Shown one piece after another: positions 26,783 through 34,528 of a DNA stretch of 64,000 nucleotides. Positions within the stretch are counted from its first letter, which is position 1; every line of letters starts with the position of its first letter. The notes below the pieces were generated by a model. That model worked only from the letters and a program-made list of their open reading frames with translations. It made no database searches and was not told the origin of the DNA. The stretch spans positions 1-64,000 of the forward strand of contig JAXLXW010000003.1 of NCBI GenBank assembly GCA_046327755.1. The letters run 5' to 3'. Position numbers and translations under genes: made by a program. This stretch comes from SCN-70-22 sp046327755 (GTDB lineage: Bacteria > Gemmatimonadota > Gemmatimonadetes > Gemmatimonadales > Gemmatimonadaceae).

Positions 26783-28018
26783 ATGCGCACACGCGCGGCG
26801 ATCGCCCTCGCAATGTTCTTCACGCTGGTTCCGGTGACGCTCCTGGTCCCGGGGCTGCACGAACTGGTGGTAACCGCCCACGGCGGTTCGGCGAGCGATG
26901 CGCACGCGTTCATGACGGTGAACATGCTGGCAGGGATGTTCACCGTCCCCCTGGGGATGCGCCTGGCGCGTCGGCAGCGGGAGGTGGGGCGGTGGATCGC
27001 CCTCGCCCTCGCGGTCGACGCGCTGGCCTTTGTGGGGATGGGGCTCGCCCCATCCCTCCCCGTCCTGTATGCCTTCCGCGTGCTCGACGGCGCGGTGCAC
27101 CTCCCCGCGGTCACGCTCCTGATGCTGGCGTCCAACCGGGCGTCCGGGGCCAAGCGCGGTGGCTCGCTGGGGGCGCTGGCCACGGCGCTCATGATCGGCG
27201 TGGCGATCGGCTCGCCGTTCGGCGGGTGGCTGGTCGATCGAGGGGCGGGGCTGGTCTACACCGTGGGGGCGGCACTCCTGCTCGTCGCGGCGGCGGTCTC
27301 CCTGGCCATACCGTCGGTCCCGGTGCCGGCCGAGGCGCCGCGCGCGCACCGCTATGCGTTCGATCGCGTTCGGTTGCGGGCGTGGATCCCGCTCGGCTAC
27401 GCCTTCATGGATCGGTTCAGCATCGGCGTGTTTGTCTCGACCTTCACGCTCTTCCTGACGCAGGTCCACGGGCTCACGGCCTCGCAGCGCGGTGTGCTCA
27501 TCGCGCTCTTCATGCTGCCGTTCGCCATTCTCTGCTATCCGGCGGGGCGGCTGGCGGACCGCATCGGCTGGTTCGTGCCGATGATGGTGGGGAATGTCCT
27601 CTTCGGCGTGGTGTTCGCCTCGTACGGCTTCGTCCCCGAGGAATGGCTGCCGGCGGCGATGCTCGCGTCGGGGGTCCTGTCGGCGCTGATGTTCACGCCC
27701 AACCTGCTGCTCATCTCCGACCTCGCACGACGCGGGCATGGCGAGGGGTTGTTCGGCGCATTCCAGGTCGCGGGATCACTCGGCTTCCTGGTGGGGCCGA
27801 TGGTGGGGGGGCTCCTCCTCGTCCTCACGCGTGGCGACGACCCCGTGGCGGGATACCAGACGATCTTCGCCCTCGTGGGAGCGTTGGAAGGCGGGCTCGC
27901 CTTGCTGGCCTTTGGCGCGTTGCGAGCGCTGGCGCGTGAGGTGGCCGCCGAGCGCGCGGAGCATCGCCCCCTCGACCAGGTCTCTCCGTCGATTCCGTCA
28001 GCTGCGTCGCCGCAGTAG
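26783..28018 (+). CDS. Major facilitator superfamily transporter
   Basis: 411 residues with about twelve hydrophobic helices in two halves and a charged central loop (EAPRAHRYAFDRVRLRAW). MFS loop motifs are recognisable: GMRLARRQREVGR after helix 2 and YPAGRLADRIGW in the second half, plus FQVAGSLGFLVGPMVGG. The substrate cannot be read from sequence. It lies between chemotaxis genes, three bases after the chemoreceptor stop, so is probably co-transcribed. A 10-bp repeat overlaps its stop codon. Confidence 0.85.
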   Translation: MRTRAAIALAMFFTLVPVTLLVPGLHELVVTAHGGSASDAHAFMTVNMLAGMFTVPLGMRLARRQREVGRWIALALAVDALAFVGMGLAPSLPVLYAFRVLDGAVHLPAVTLLMLASNRASGAKRGGSLGALATALMIGVAIGSPFGGWLVDRGAGLVYTVGAALLLVAAAVSLAIPSVPVPAEAPRAHRYAFDRVRLRAWIPLGYAFMDRFSIGVFVSTFTLFLTQVHGLTASQRGVLIALFMLPFAILCYPAGRLADRIGWFVPMMVGNVLFGVVFASYGFVPEEWLPAAMLASGVLSALMFTPNLLLISDLARRGHGEGLFGAFQVAGSLGFLVGPMVGGLLLVLTRGDDPVAGYQTIFALVGALEGGLALLAFGALRALAREVAAERAEHRPLDQVSPSIPSAASPQ

Positions 28019-28050
28019 GGCGCGGTAGGGCGCGGTAGGTCGCGGTAGGT
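28011..28050. repeat. Four tandem copies of a 10-bp repeat (CGCGGTAGGK)
   Basis: CGCAGTAGGG, CGCGGTAGGG, CGCGGTAGGT and CGCGGTAGGT run head to tail. The first copy contains the TAG stop of the MFS gene. No function is evident. Confidence 0.85.
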
Positions 28051-28141
28051 CGGCGTTCGTCACGGCTGGTGGAGTCTGTCCACCGCGAGACTGGGCTGGA
28101 CGCACGGTCGGCGGCGATGCGCCGCGGAGGGGATCCCTCAC

Positions 28142-28168
28142 ATCAGCTTCGCGCCAAGCGGCCGATAC
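28142..28168 (+). promoter_or_regulatory. Second FliA-like promoter, upstream of cheY
   Basis: ATCAGCTT, 11 bases, then GCCGATAC. The -10 element matches GCCGATA exactly and the spacing equals that of the cheA promoter, but the -35 matches only about half. It lies about 70 bases upstream of cheY. Confidence 0.45.
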
Positions 28169-28237
28169 TCCCGGGTACGGGCCGCGCCGACCGTCGCGGC
28201 ACCCGCGATCCTCCCCCGACGCTTGAGCGACGCGGAC

Positions 28238-28603
28238 ATGAAAGAGATTCTCGTCATCGACGACTCGCTGGCCATTCGCAAGGCCATCCGTCGCATCCTG
28301 GAACCGATGGGCTATGCGGTGCGCGAAGCGCCGGATGGCGCACAGGCGCTGGCGGCCGTCCACGGGGCGAAGCCGGATGCGGTCCTGTGCGACATCGACA
28401 TGCCCGTGATGGACGGGCTCACCTTCGTGCGCGAGCTGCGGGCCGATCCGGCGTATGCGGACACGCCGGTGATCATGTGCACGACGCACAACACGTTCGA
28501 GAAGATCCAGCAGGCCATCGGGCTGGGCGCCAACGAGTACATCATGAAGCCGTTCGACGCCGAGATCATCGGCGGCAAGCTCGCGGCCTGCGGAATCGAG
28601 TGA
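28238..28603 (+). CDS. cheY: Chemotaxis response regulator CheY
   Basis: A stand-alone receiver domain of 121 residues: acidic pair in VIDDS, phospho-Asp in LCDIDMPVMDG, conserved Thr in MCTTHN and Lys in YIMKPF. No output domain, so it presumably binds the flagellar switch. The ATG at 28238 is chosen over TTG 28223 by alignment to the family. Its stop overlaps the cheB start by one base (TGATG). Confidence 0.92.
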   Translation: MKEILVIDDSLAIRKAIRRILEPMGYAVREAPDGAQALAAVHGAKPDAVLCDIDMPVMDGLTFVRELRADPAYADTPVIMCTTHNTFEKIQQAIGLGANEYIMKPFDAEIIGGKLAACGIE

Positions 28604-29700
28604 TGGCGAACCTCCCCCCCATTCGCGTCCTGCTCGTCGACGACAGTGCCGTGGTGCGCGGCGCCATCGGGCGCATCCTCGAGGAGGCCGGCGACATCAC
28701 GGTCGTGACGACAGCGCCTAACGGGCAGCTCGCCCTGGACGCGCTCCGTCACCTGGATGTCGACGTCGTCCTGCTGGACGTGGAGATGCCGGTGATGGAC
28801 GGGATCACGGCGCTGCCGCTGATCCTGAACATGCACCCCAAGGTGCGCGTGATCATGGCGAGTTCGCTCACGCAGCAGGGGGCGGCGATCACGATGCAGG
28901 CGTTGTCGCTCGGCGCGGCGGACTACATCTCGAAGCCATCGGCGCGCGCGGGCGGGTCGGCGCTCGCGGCCGTGTCGAACGAGATCGTGAGTAAGGTGCG
29001 TGCCATCGGGCGTGCGAAGAAGGCCAACATCGATCCGGTGCTGCGGCCGGCGCCGCGCGCGGCTCCACCGGCGGCGGCCTCGATCATCGTCTCCGCCCAC
29101 GGCTCGGCGAGCGACGCGACCCCGAAGGTCCTCGCCATCGCGGCCAGCACCGGGGGCCCGAACGCCCTGGCGGACGTGCTGGGTGCGCTCCCTGCGGACT
29201 TCCCGCTCCCGATCCTCATCACGCAGCACATGCCCCCCGTCTTCACGGCGCTGCTCGCGCAGCGCCTGCAGCGCGACGCCGGGCGTCCCTGTGTGGAGGC
29301 GACCAACGGGATGCCCGTGAAGCCGGGGTGCACGTACGTTGCGCCTGGCGACTGGCACATGCTCGTGCACACGATCGAGGGGCACCCGGTGATCAAGCTC
29401 GAGCAGACGCCGCCCGAGAACCACTGCCGGCCCGCGGCCGATCCCATGTTGCGCTCCATTGCCGCGGTGTACGGGCCGGCGACGCTCGCGGTCGTGCTCA
29501 CCGGGATGGGCGAGGACGGACGCCGCGGCTGCGCGACCGTGCGCGAGCGCGGCGGGCGCGTGGTTGTCCAGGACGAGGCGACGTCGGTGGTGTGGGGGAT
29601 GCCAGGGGCGGTCGTGCACGCGGGTCTGGCGCAGCACGTCCTGCCGCTCAAGGACATCGCCGGGAAGATCACCTCGATCAGCTGTGTGGGGGCCGCATGA
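28603..29700 (+). CDS. cheB: Chemotaxis methylesterase/glutaminase CheB
   Basis: 365 residues. N-terminal receiver domain (VDDSAVVRG, phospho-Asp in LLDVEMPVMDG, SKPSA), a linker, and the CheB methylesterase domain with the catalytic triad context AIAASTGGPNAL (Ser), TQHMPPVFTALLAQRL (His) and LTGMGEDGRRG (Asp). It removes methyl groups from receptors when phosphorylated by CheA. It overlaps cheY by one base and cheR by four. Confidence 0.95.
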   Translation: MANLPPIRVLLVDDSAVVRGAIGRILEEAGDITVVTTAPNGQLALDALRHLDVDVVLLDVEMPVMDGITALPLILNMHPKVRVIMASSLTQQGAAITMQALSLGAADYISKPSARAGGSALAAVSNEIVSKVRAIGRAKKANIDPVLRPAPRAAPPAAASIIVSAHGSASDATPKVLAIAASTGGPNALADVLGALPADFPLPILITQHMPPVFTALLAQRLQRDAGRPCVEATNGMPVKPGCTYVAPGDWHMLVHTIEGHPVIKLEQTPPENHCRPAADPMLRSIAAVYGPATLAVVLTGMGEDGRRGCATVRERGGRVVVQDEATSVVWGMPGAVVHAGLAQHVLPLKDIAGKITSISCVGAA

Positions 29701-30581
29701 TTGCGCCGGACGACTACCGATTCCTTGCCGACCTGCTCAAGCGCGGGTCCGGTCTCGCGCTCGGCGACGGGAAGGAGTACCTCCTCGAGAGCCGGCTGCC
29801 GCCAGTTGCAACACGGTTCGGCATGGCCGACCTGCCCGCACTCGTCGGGGCGCTGCGTACGCGCAGCACGCCCGACCTGGTGAAGGCGGTCTGCGACGCC
29901 ATGACCACGGGCGAGACGCTCTTCTTCCGCGACAACGCCCCGTTCCAGGCGCTCGAAAAGCAGCTGATCCCGGAGATCCTCCCGCGCGCCCGCGCGCAGG
30001 GGCGGGCGATCCGCATCTGGTGCGCGGCCTGTTCCACGGGTCAGGAGCCGTACTCGATCGCGATGATCATGGACCAGATGAAGGGGGTCCTGGGGACGAC
30101 GCGCGTCGAGATCGTCGCGAGCGACTATGCCGCGCCGACGCTGGCGCGGGCGAAGGAGGGGATCTACAACCAGTTCGAGGTGCAGCGGGGGCTCCCCGTG
30201 CAGCTGCTGGTCAAGCACTTCAAGCAGGTGCCGGCAGGCTTCCAGGTCACGGATGCGCTGCGCAACTCGATCACCTTCCGCGAGCAGAACCTGTTGCAGC
30301 CGTTCACCGCGCTGGGGACCTTCGACGTGGTCTTCGTGCGCAACGTCCTGATCTACTTCGATTCGAACACCAAGCGCGACGTGCTGGAGCGCATTGCGCG
30401 GCAACTGACGCCCGGGGGAACGGTGCTCCTCGGCGGGACCGAGAACACCCTGGGGCTCACCGATGCGCTGGTGCGCCTGCCGGGCGCGACGACGTCGCTT
30501 TATCGCCGCCCGGGTGATATCGCGGCCGCTGCGGGCGCCGCAGCCGCCGCGGGTCCGGCGGCCGGCAAGGCCGTCGCCTAA
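29697..30581 (+). CDS. cheR: Chemotaxis methyltransferase CheR
   Basis: 294 residues. The N-terminal CheR helical domain is followed by the SAM-binding domain with IRIWCAACSTGQEPYSIAM, MTTGETLFFRD, FDVVFVRNVLIYFD and TPGGTVLLGGTE. It methylates chemoreceptors using S-adenosylmethionine. The ATG overlaps the cheB stop (ATGA). The C-terminus is Ala/Gly/Pro-rich and ends in TAA inside a GCCTAACG octamer, just before a strong terminator. Confidence 0.95.
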   Translation: MIAPDDYRFLADLLKRGSGLALGDGKEYLLESRLPPVATRFGMADLPALVGALRTRSTPDLVKAVCDAMTTGETLFFRDNAPFQALEKQLIPEILPRARAQGRAIRIWCAACSTGQEPYSIAMIMDQMKGVLGTTRVEIVASDYAAPTLARAKEGIYNQFEVQRGLPVQLLVKHFKQVPAGFQVTDALRNSITFREQNLLQPFTALGTFDVVFVRNVLIYFDSNTKRDVLERIARQLTPGGTVLLGGTENTLGLTDALVRLPGATTSLYRRPGDIAAAAGAAAAAGPAAGKAVA

Positions 30582-30605
30582 CGCCGACCGGCACGGTTGC
30601 AGATG

Positions 30606-30644
30606 CACGAAGCCCCCGGCGCCGATGGCGCCGGGGGCTTCGTG
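30606..30644. terminator. Bidirectional terminator between cheR and the OmpA-like gene
   Basis: A perfect 18-bp stem (arms 30606-30623 and 30627-30644) with a 3-base GAT loop, followed on the plus strand by TCGTTT. It separates two convergent genes. Confidence 0.88.
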
Positions 30645-30669
30645 TCGTTTCGGGTGATGCGGTCCGGTC

Positions 30670-31986
30670 TTACTGGCGGCAGGAGGCCGAGGTGCCGGCG
30701 TTGCCAACCGACCAGATCTCGACGCGACGGTTCACGCCGTGCGCCTTCTTGGTCTTGGCGGGCTTGTCGTGATCGTCGTCGAGCACGAGGCAGGCCTCGC
30801 TGAAGCCCTTCTGCGAGATGCGGCCGGCGTCGATGCCACCCTTGGTCAGGTAGCCAACGACCGTCGTCGCGCGGCTGTCGGAGAGCTTCTGGTTGTAGGT
30901 GTCGCTGCCGTACGGGTCGGTGTGCCCTTCGACGGCCACCTTCCAGTCGGCCTTGTCCTTCAGCGTGGCGATGACGCGGTCGAGCGTGTCGCGCCCGGCC
31001 TTGGTCAGCGTCGCCTTGTCGAAGTTGAAGTACACCCAGTTGAGGCGGACCAGGAGCTCGTTGACCGTGACCGTGACGGTCGAGGTCACCGTGTGCCCGT
31101 TGGCGTCCGTGCAGCTGGCGGTCACCGTATGCGTCCCGGCGGTGAGCGTCTTGGTGATGCTGGCGCCCGTGCCGAGATCGCCGTCACGGTTGCTGCGCCA
31201 CGTCACCTTGTTCGAGATCGTCCCGTCTTCCTTGTCCGTGCAGGTCGCCGTGAAGGTGACAGGGCCGGTGAACGCCGAGCCGTTGGCAGGCGCGGTGATC
31301 GTGATGACCGGCGGCTCATTGGCCGGCGGGGGCGGCGGCGGCGGGGGCGGCGGCGGCGGGGGGGGCGGAGGCGGCGGCGGCGCGGGCTTCTCGTAGCACT
31401 TGCCGTTCACCGAGTAGCCGAGGCCGATGCGCAGCCCGTAGTTGGTCGCCTTGCCGTCGAGCGTTCCCGACGAGCTGTTCTGGTTGGGCGACGGGTTGTA
31501 GTCGCCGACGAGATCGCCCCGCAGGTTCCACTTCTCGTTCAGGCACTGCTTCAGGCCCACGAGACCCGTGAAGGCATCCTCGTATTCGTTCTTCGAGGCG
31601 AGCTGCCCCGTGACCTGGTTGGTGCGGCCGACGTACACGTTGTTCTGGTACCCAGCGCCTAGCAACAGGCTCGTCTTCTCGGCGAGCTTGGGCGCGTAGA
31701 CCAGTCGCGCGGCCCACGGGCGAAGCGTGAGCGACTTCGTCGACCCGCCAGCGAGCGTCCAGTCGGCCTTGCCCAACTGAATGTCGCCTTCTGCCCAGAG
31801 ACGCTTGAAGAGATGCACGCCCGCGCGGCCACCCACCGTGAGCGTGTTGTCGATATCCAGGTTCTTGTCGAACAGGTTGAACTGCCCGAAGCCTCCCACC
31901 TCGACGGCGAGCGGCTTCTGGGCGTGGGCCGGCATGGCAGCCATGGCCACCGCCAGCACCGCAACCCCTACGAGTCGTTGTCTCAT
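30670..31986 (-). CDS. OmpA-family outer membrane protein with poly-proline hinge and Ig-like domain
   Basis: 438 residues. Signal peptide (RLVGVAVLAVAMAAMPAHAQ), an OmpA-type beta-barrel (about 190 residues), then 19 consecutive prolines (31324-31380). Next comes a PKD/Ig-like domain (PPVITITAPANGS ... TVTASCTDANGHTVTSTVTVTV) and the peptidoglycan-binding OmpA C-terminus (VYFNFDKATLTKAGRDTLD, VEGHTDPYGSDTYN, LSDSRATTVVGYL). It likely links outer membrane to cell wall. The ATG at 31986 follows AGAGGA; an open frame to 32103 lies in the promoter region. Monocistronic by position. Confidence 0.92.
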   Translation of the reverse strand: MRQRLVGVAVLAVAMAAMPAHAQKPLAVEVGGFGQFNLFDKNLDIDNTLTVGGRAGVHLFKRLWAEGDIQLGKADWTLAGGSTKSLTLRPWAARLVYAPKLAEKTSLLLGAGYQNNVYVGRTNQVTGQLASKNEYEDAFTGLVGLKQCLNEKWNLRGDLVGDYNPSPNQNSSSGTLDGKATNYGLRIGLGYSVNGKCYEKPAPPPPPPPPPPPPPPPPPPPANEPPVITITAPANGSAFTGPVTFTATCTDKEDGTISNKVTWRSNRDGDLGTGASITKTLTAGTHTVTASCTDANGHTVTSTVTVTVNELLVRLNWVYFNFDKATLTKAGRDTLDRVIATLKDKADWKVAVEGHTDPYGSDTYNQKLSDSRATTVVGYLTKGGIDAGRISQKGFSEACLVLDDDHDKPAKTKKAHGVNRRVEIWSVGNAGTSASCRQ

Positions 31987-32073
31987 GCAATCCTCTGGTG
32001 AATGGAGCGATTCACTGCGTCGCACGACGGCCACCGGATGTCCCCAAGGGCGCGCCACGCCAGAAGTTCCGAC

Positions 32074-32103
32074 AACATAGCGGAATCCGGCGCCTTGCGA
32101 CAA
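32074..32103 (-). promoter_or_regulatory. Candidate sigma-70 promoter of the OmpA-like gene
   Basis: Read on the minus strand: TTGTCG (32103-32098), 18-base spacer, TATGTT (32079-32074), about 90 bases before the start codon. Matches to the consensus are 4 of 6 and 4 of 6, AT-rich relative to its surroundings. Confidence 0.45.
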
Positions 32104-32258
32104 CCTTTCTCGTCAGGCAACCGATGTCAGTCCTGAAAACGCGGGGACTTGTCAGGTAAGACCCCGGCAGCCGCCGACGAGTCAACCGACGGGCAACCTG
32201 ACGGTCTGGCAACATCGCGACGAGGACGGCCCGCGTCGGCATCCGTCCGTTCGCCGCG

Positions 32259-33545
32259 CTACCCCTTCTGCAACACCCGCTCCACCGCGGCGAGATCGGC
32301 ATCGATCTCGATCGGGCGGTTGGCTCGCGGGGGAGGGGGGGACGCCTCCTGATGATACCACTGCAGAACGCCGGGGTCCTTCAGCACGTGCCCGGTGAGG
32401 ATCGAAACCACGCGATCGCTCGGCGCGATGATCCCTTCCTCCACCATCAACCGCACTCCCGCCACGCTCGCTGCGCTGGCCGGCTCGCAGCCAACCCCAG
32501 CGCCGTCGATGGTCGCTTTCGCCTCGAGGATCTGTGCATCGGTGACGCGCGTCACAATTCCGTTCGTCTCGCGAATGGCAGAGACCGCCCGGTCGTAGGA
32601 CGCCGGATCGCCGATCTTGATCGCGGTCGCGATCGTGTCGGCCTTCATGCGATGACGAATGGCGAAGTCGTCGTGGAAGCTCCGGTAGAACGGCGACGCT
32701 CCCTCGGCTTGCACCGCGAGCAGGCGCGGGAGCCGATCGATGAGCCCCCACGCCCGTGCCTCGCGCAGCGCCTTTCCGAAGGCCGAGATGTTTCCGAGGT
32801 TGCCGGCGGGGAGCGCGATCCAGTCGGGCGGATCCCACCGCAGCTGCTGCAGCATCTCCAGGACGATTGTCTTCTGTCCTTCGAGCCGCCACGGGTTGAT
32901 CGAGTTCAGCAGGTAGATCCCGAGTCTGGAACTCGACTCTCGCACGAGGGAGAGGCAGGCGTCGAAGTCGCCGCGCACCAGGAGGGTACGCGCCCCGTAG
33001 GCAAGTGTCTGCGTGAGCTTGCCGAGCGCGATCTGCCCCGAGGGAACGAAGACGAGCGCCGGGATGCCGGCCAGCGCCGCGTAGGACGCCAGCGACGCCG
33101 AGGTGTTGCCCGTGGAGGCGCAGGCGACGGCGCGCGCCCCCAACCGCTTGGCCTGCGTCACCCCGACCGTCATCCCGCGGTCCTTGAACGATCCCGTCGG
33201 GTTCATCCCCTCGTGCTTGAGCAGGAGCCCCCCGCACCCGGCAAAGGCGCGCACGGCGTCGCGCGCCAGGAGCGGGGTATTCCCCTCCGGGTAACTCACC
33301 GGGCTTGCGGCTGACGGATGGACGATGTCGGCGAAGCGCCACACGCCGGACCCGGTTGCGCCTGGCGATGTCATGCAGCAGCGCGCATCGAAGCGGGCCC
33401 GGAGCGAGACCACGTCTTGCGACGGTGCCGGGTGGACGATGGCGAGCAGGCCGCCGCACTGCGGGCACTGCGGCGCGGCGTCGTCGTCGGGGAGCTGGAG
33501 GCCGCAGCCGTCGCAGCGCTGGACCGGGCGAGGGGAGTCGGTCAT
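32259..33545 (-). CDS. thrC: Threonine synthase
   Basis: 428 residues. An N-terminal zinc ribbon (CDGCGLQLP and CPQCGG) precedes the PLP fold-type II domain. The PLP lysine is in NPTGSFKDRGM, and CASTGNTSASLASYA plus the downstream LPAGNLGNISAF bind phosphate and cofactor. It converts O-phosphohomoserine to threonine, the last pathway step. It lies eight bases downstream of thrB in one operon. A near-complete match to the short (class I, archaeal/Gram-positive type) threonine synthases. Confidence 0.95.
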   Translation of the reverse strand: MTDSPRPVQRCDGCGLQLPDDDAAPQCPQCGGLLAIVHPAPSQDVVSLRARFDARCCMTSPGATGSGVWRFADIVHPSAASPVSYPEGNTPLLARDAVRAFAGCGGLLLKHEGMNPTGSFKDRGMTVGVTQAKRLGARAVACASTGNTSASLASYAALAGIPALVFVPSGQIALGKLTQTLAYGARTLLVRGDFDACLSLVRESSSRLGIYLLNSINPWRLEGQKTIVLEMLQQLRWDPPDWIALPAGNLGNISAFGKALREARAWGLIDRLPRLLAVQAEGASPFYRSFHDDFAIRHRMKADTIATAIKIGDPASYDRAVSAIRETNGIVTRVTDAQILEAKATIDGAGVGCEPASAASVAGVRLMVEEGIIAPSDRVVSILTGHVLKDPGVLQWYHQEASPPPPRANRPIEIDADLAAVERVLQKG

Positions 33546-33553
33546 GGGAGGTG

Positions 33554-34528
33554 TTAGACGGCGACGCGCTCGATCCGCGTCCCGATGGTGTCGATGTGGG
33601 CGGTTCTCACCACGGCTTCGACGCCGGCCGCGGCGTAGGCGTCACGCATGGCGATGGCGACGCGCGCGGCGACGGTGTCCCCGTCGCACAGCGCGAAGGC
33701 GGTCGGGCCTGCCCCGGAGATCGAGGCGCCGAGCGCCCCGGCTTCCAGTGCCGCCCCCTTGGCGGCGTGGAACCCGGGGAGGAGCGTGGCGCGGGCCGGC
33801 TCGGCGATGCGATCGTCGATTGCGCGTCCAAGCAACGGGAGGTCCGCCGCGTGCAACGCTGCCACCATCGCCGCGACCTGCGCCAGCTGGTGCACGACGG
33901 TGGCGCGGGGGATCTCACGCGGGAGGACCGCCCGCGCCTCGGCGGTGCGCAGTCGCTGGTTGGGGTGCGCCAGGACGACGCGGAGCGACGGCGGGACCGG
34001 CAACGACGTGACGTCGATGGGGTCGAGCGAGCGGACGAGGCAGATCCCCCCCAGGAGCGACGGGGCGATGTTGTCGAGGTGGCGGCCGGCGACCGCTTCC
34101 TCGGCGGCGAGGCAGGCGGCGAGCAGCTCCGACGCCCCCAGCGGCGAGCCGAGGAGGGCGTTCACGGCGGCGGCGCCCGCCACCGCCGATGCCGCGCTCC
34201 CACCCTGTCCCGCGGAGAGCGGGAGTCCCTTGCTGACGGTGAGCGCGATCCCGGCCGTCGACGGCAGTGCCGGGGGGACGGGGAGTGCGCCTAACGCCGT
34301 GGCGGCGCGCAGCACGGCCGCCGCCGCCAATCCCGACGAGTGGCGTGTCGCATCCGTCGGGAGTTCGGGATCGCCGGCGTCGCGGATGGTGATCCCCGGC
34401 GCGTCAACCCACTCGGCGACGACGGTATCGCCCGGGCCGGTGACCGCGGCCCCGAGGACGTCGAGCCCCGGCCCCACGTTCCCGATGCTTCCCGGCGCGA
34501 AGGCCGACGCGCGGCGATAGCGGTTCAT
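33554..34528 (-). CDS. thrB: Homoserine kinase (GHMP family)
   Basis: 324 residues. GHMP kinase motifs: FAPGSIGNVGPGLDVLG at the N-terminus, ATP-binding LPLSAGQGGSAASAVAGA and the C-terminal GASISGAGPTAFAL. It phosphorylates homoserine for thrC. The ATG overlaps the thrA stop as ATGA, so the start is firm although the frame is open further upstream. One TTA codon falls in a CGTTAGGC octamer. Confidence 0.95.
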   Translation of the reverse strand: MNRYRRASAFAPGSIGNVGPGLDVLGAAVTGPGDTVVAEWVDAPGITIRDAGDPELPTDATRHSSGLAAAAVLRAATALGALPVPPALPSTAGIALTVSKGLPLSAGQGGSAASAVAGAAAVNALLGSPLGASELLAACLAAEEAVAGRHLDNIAPSLLGGICLVRSLDPIDVTSLPVPPSLRVVLAHPNQRLRTAEARAVLPREIPRATVVHQLAQVAAMVAALHAADLPLLGRAIDDRIAEPARATLLPGFHAAKGAALEAGALGASISGAGPTAFALCDGDTVAARVAIAMRDAYAAAGVEAVVRTAHIDTIGTRIERVAV

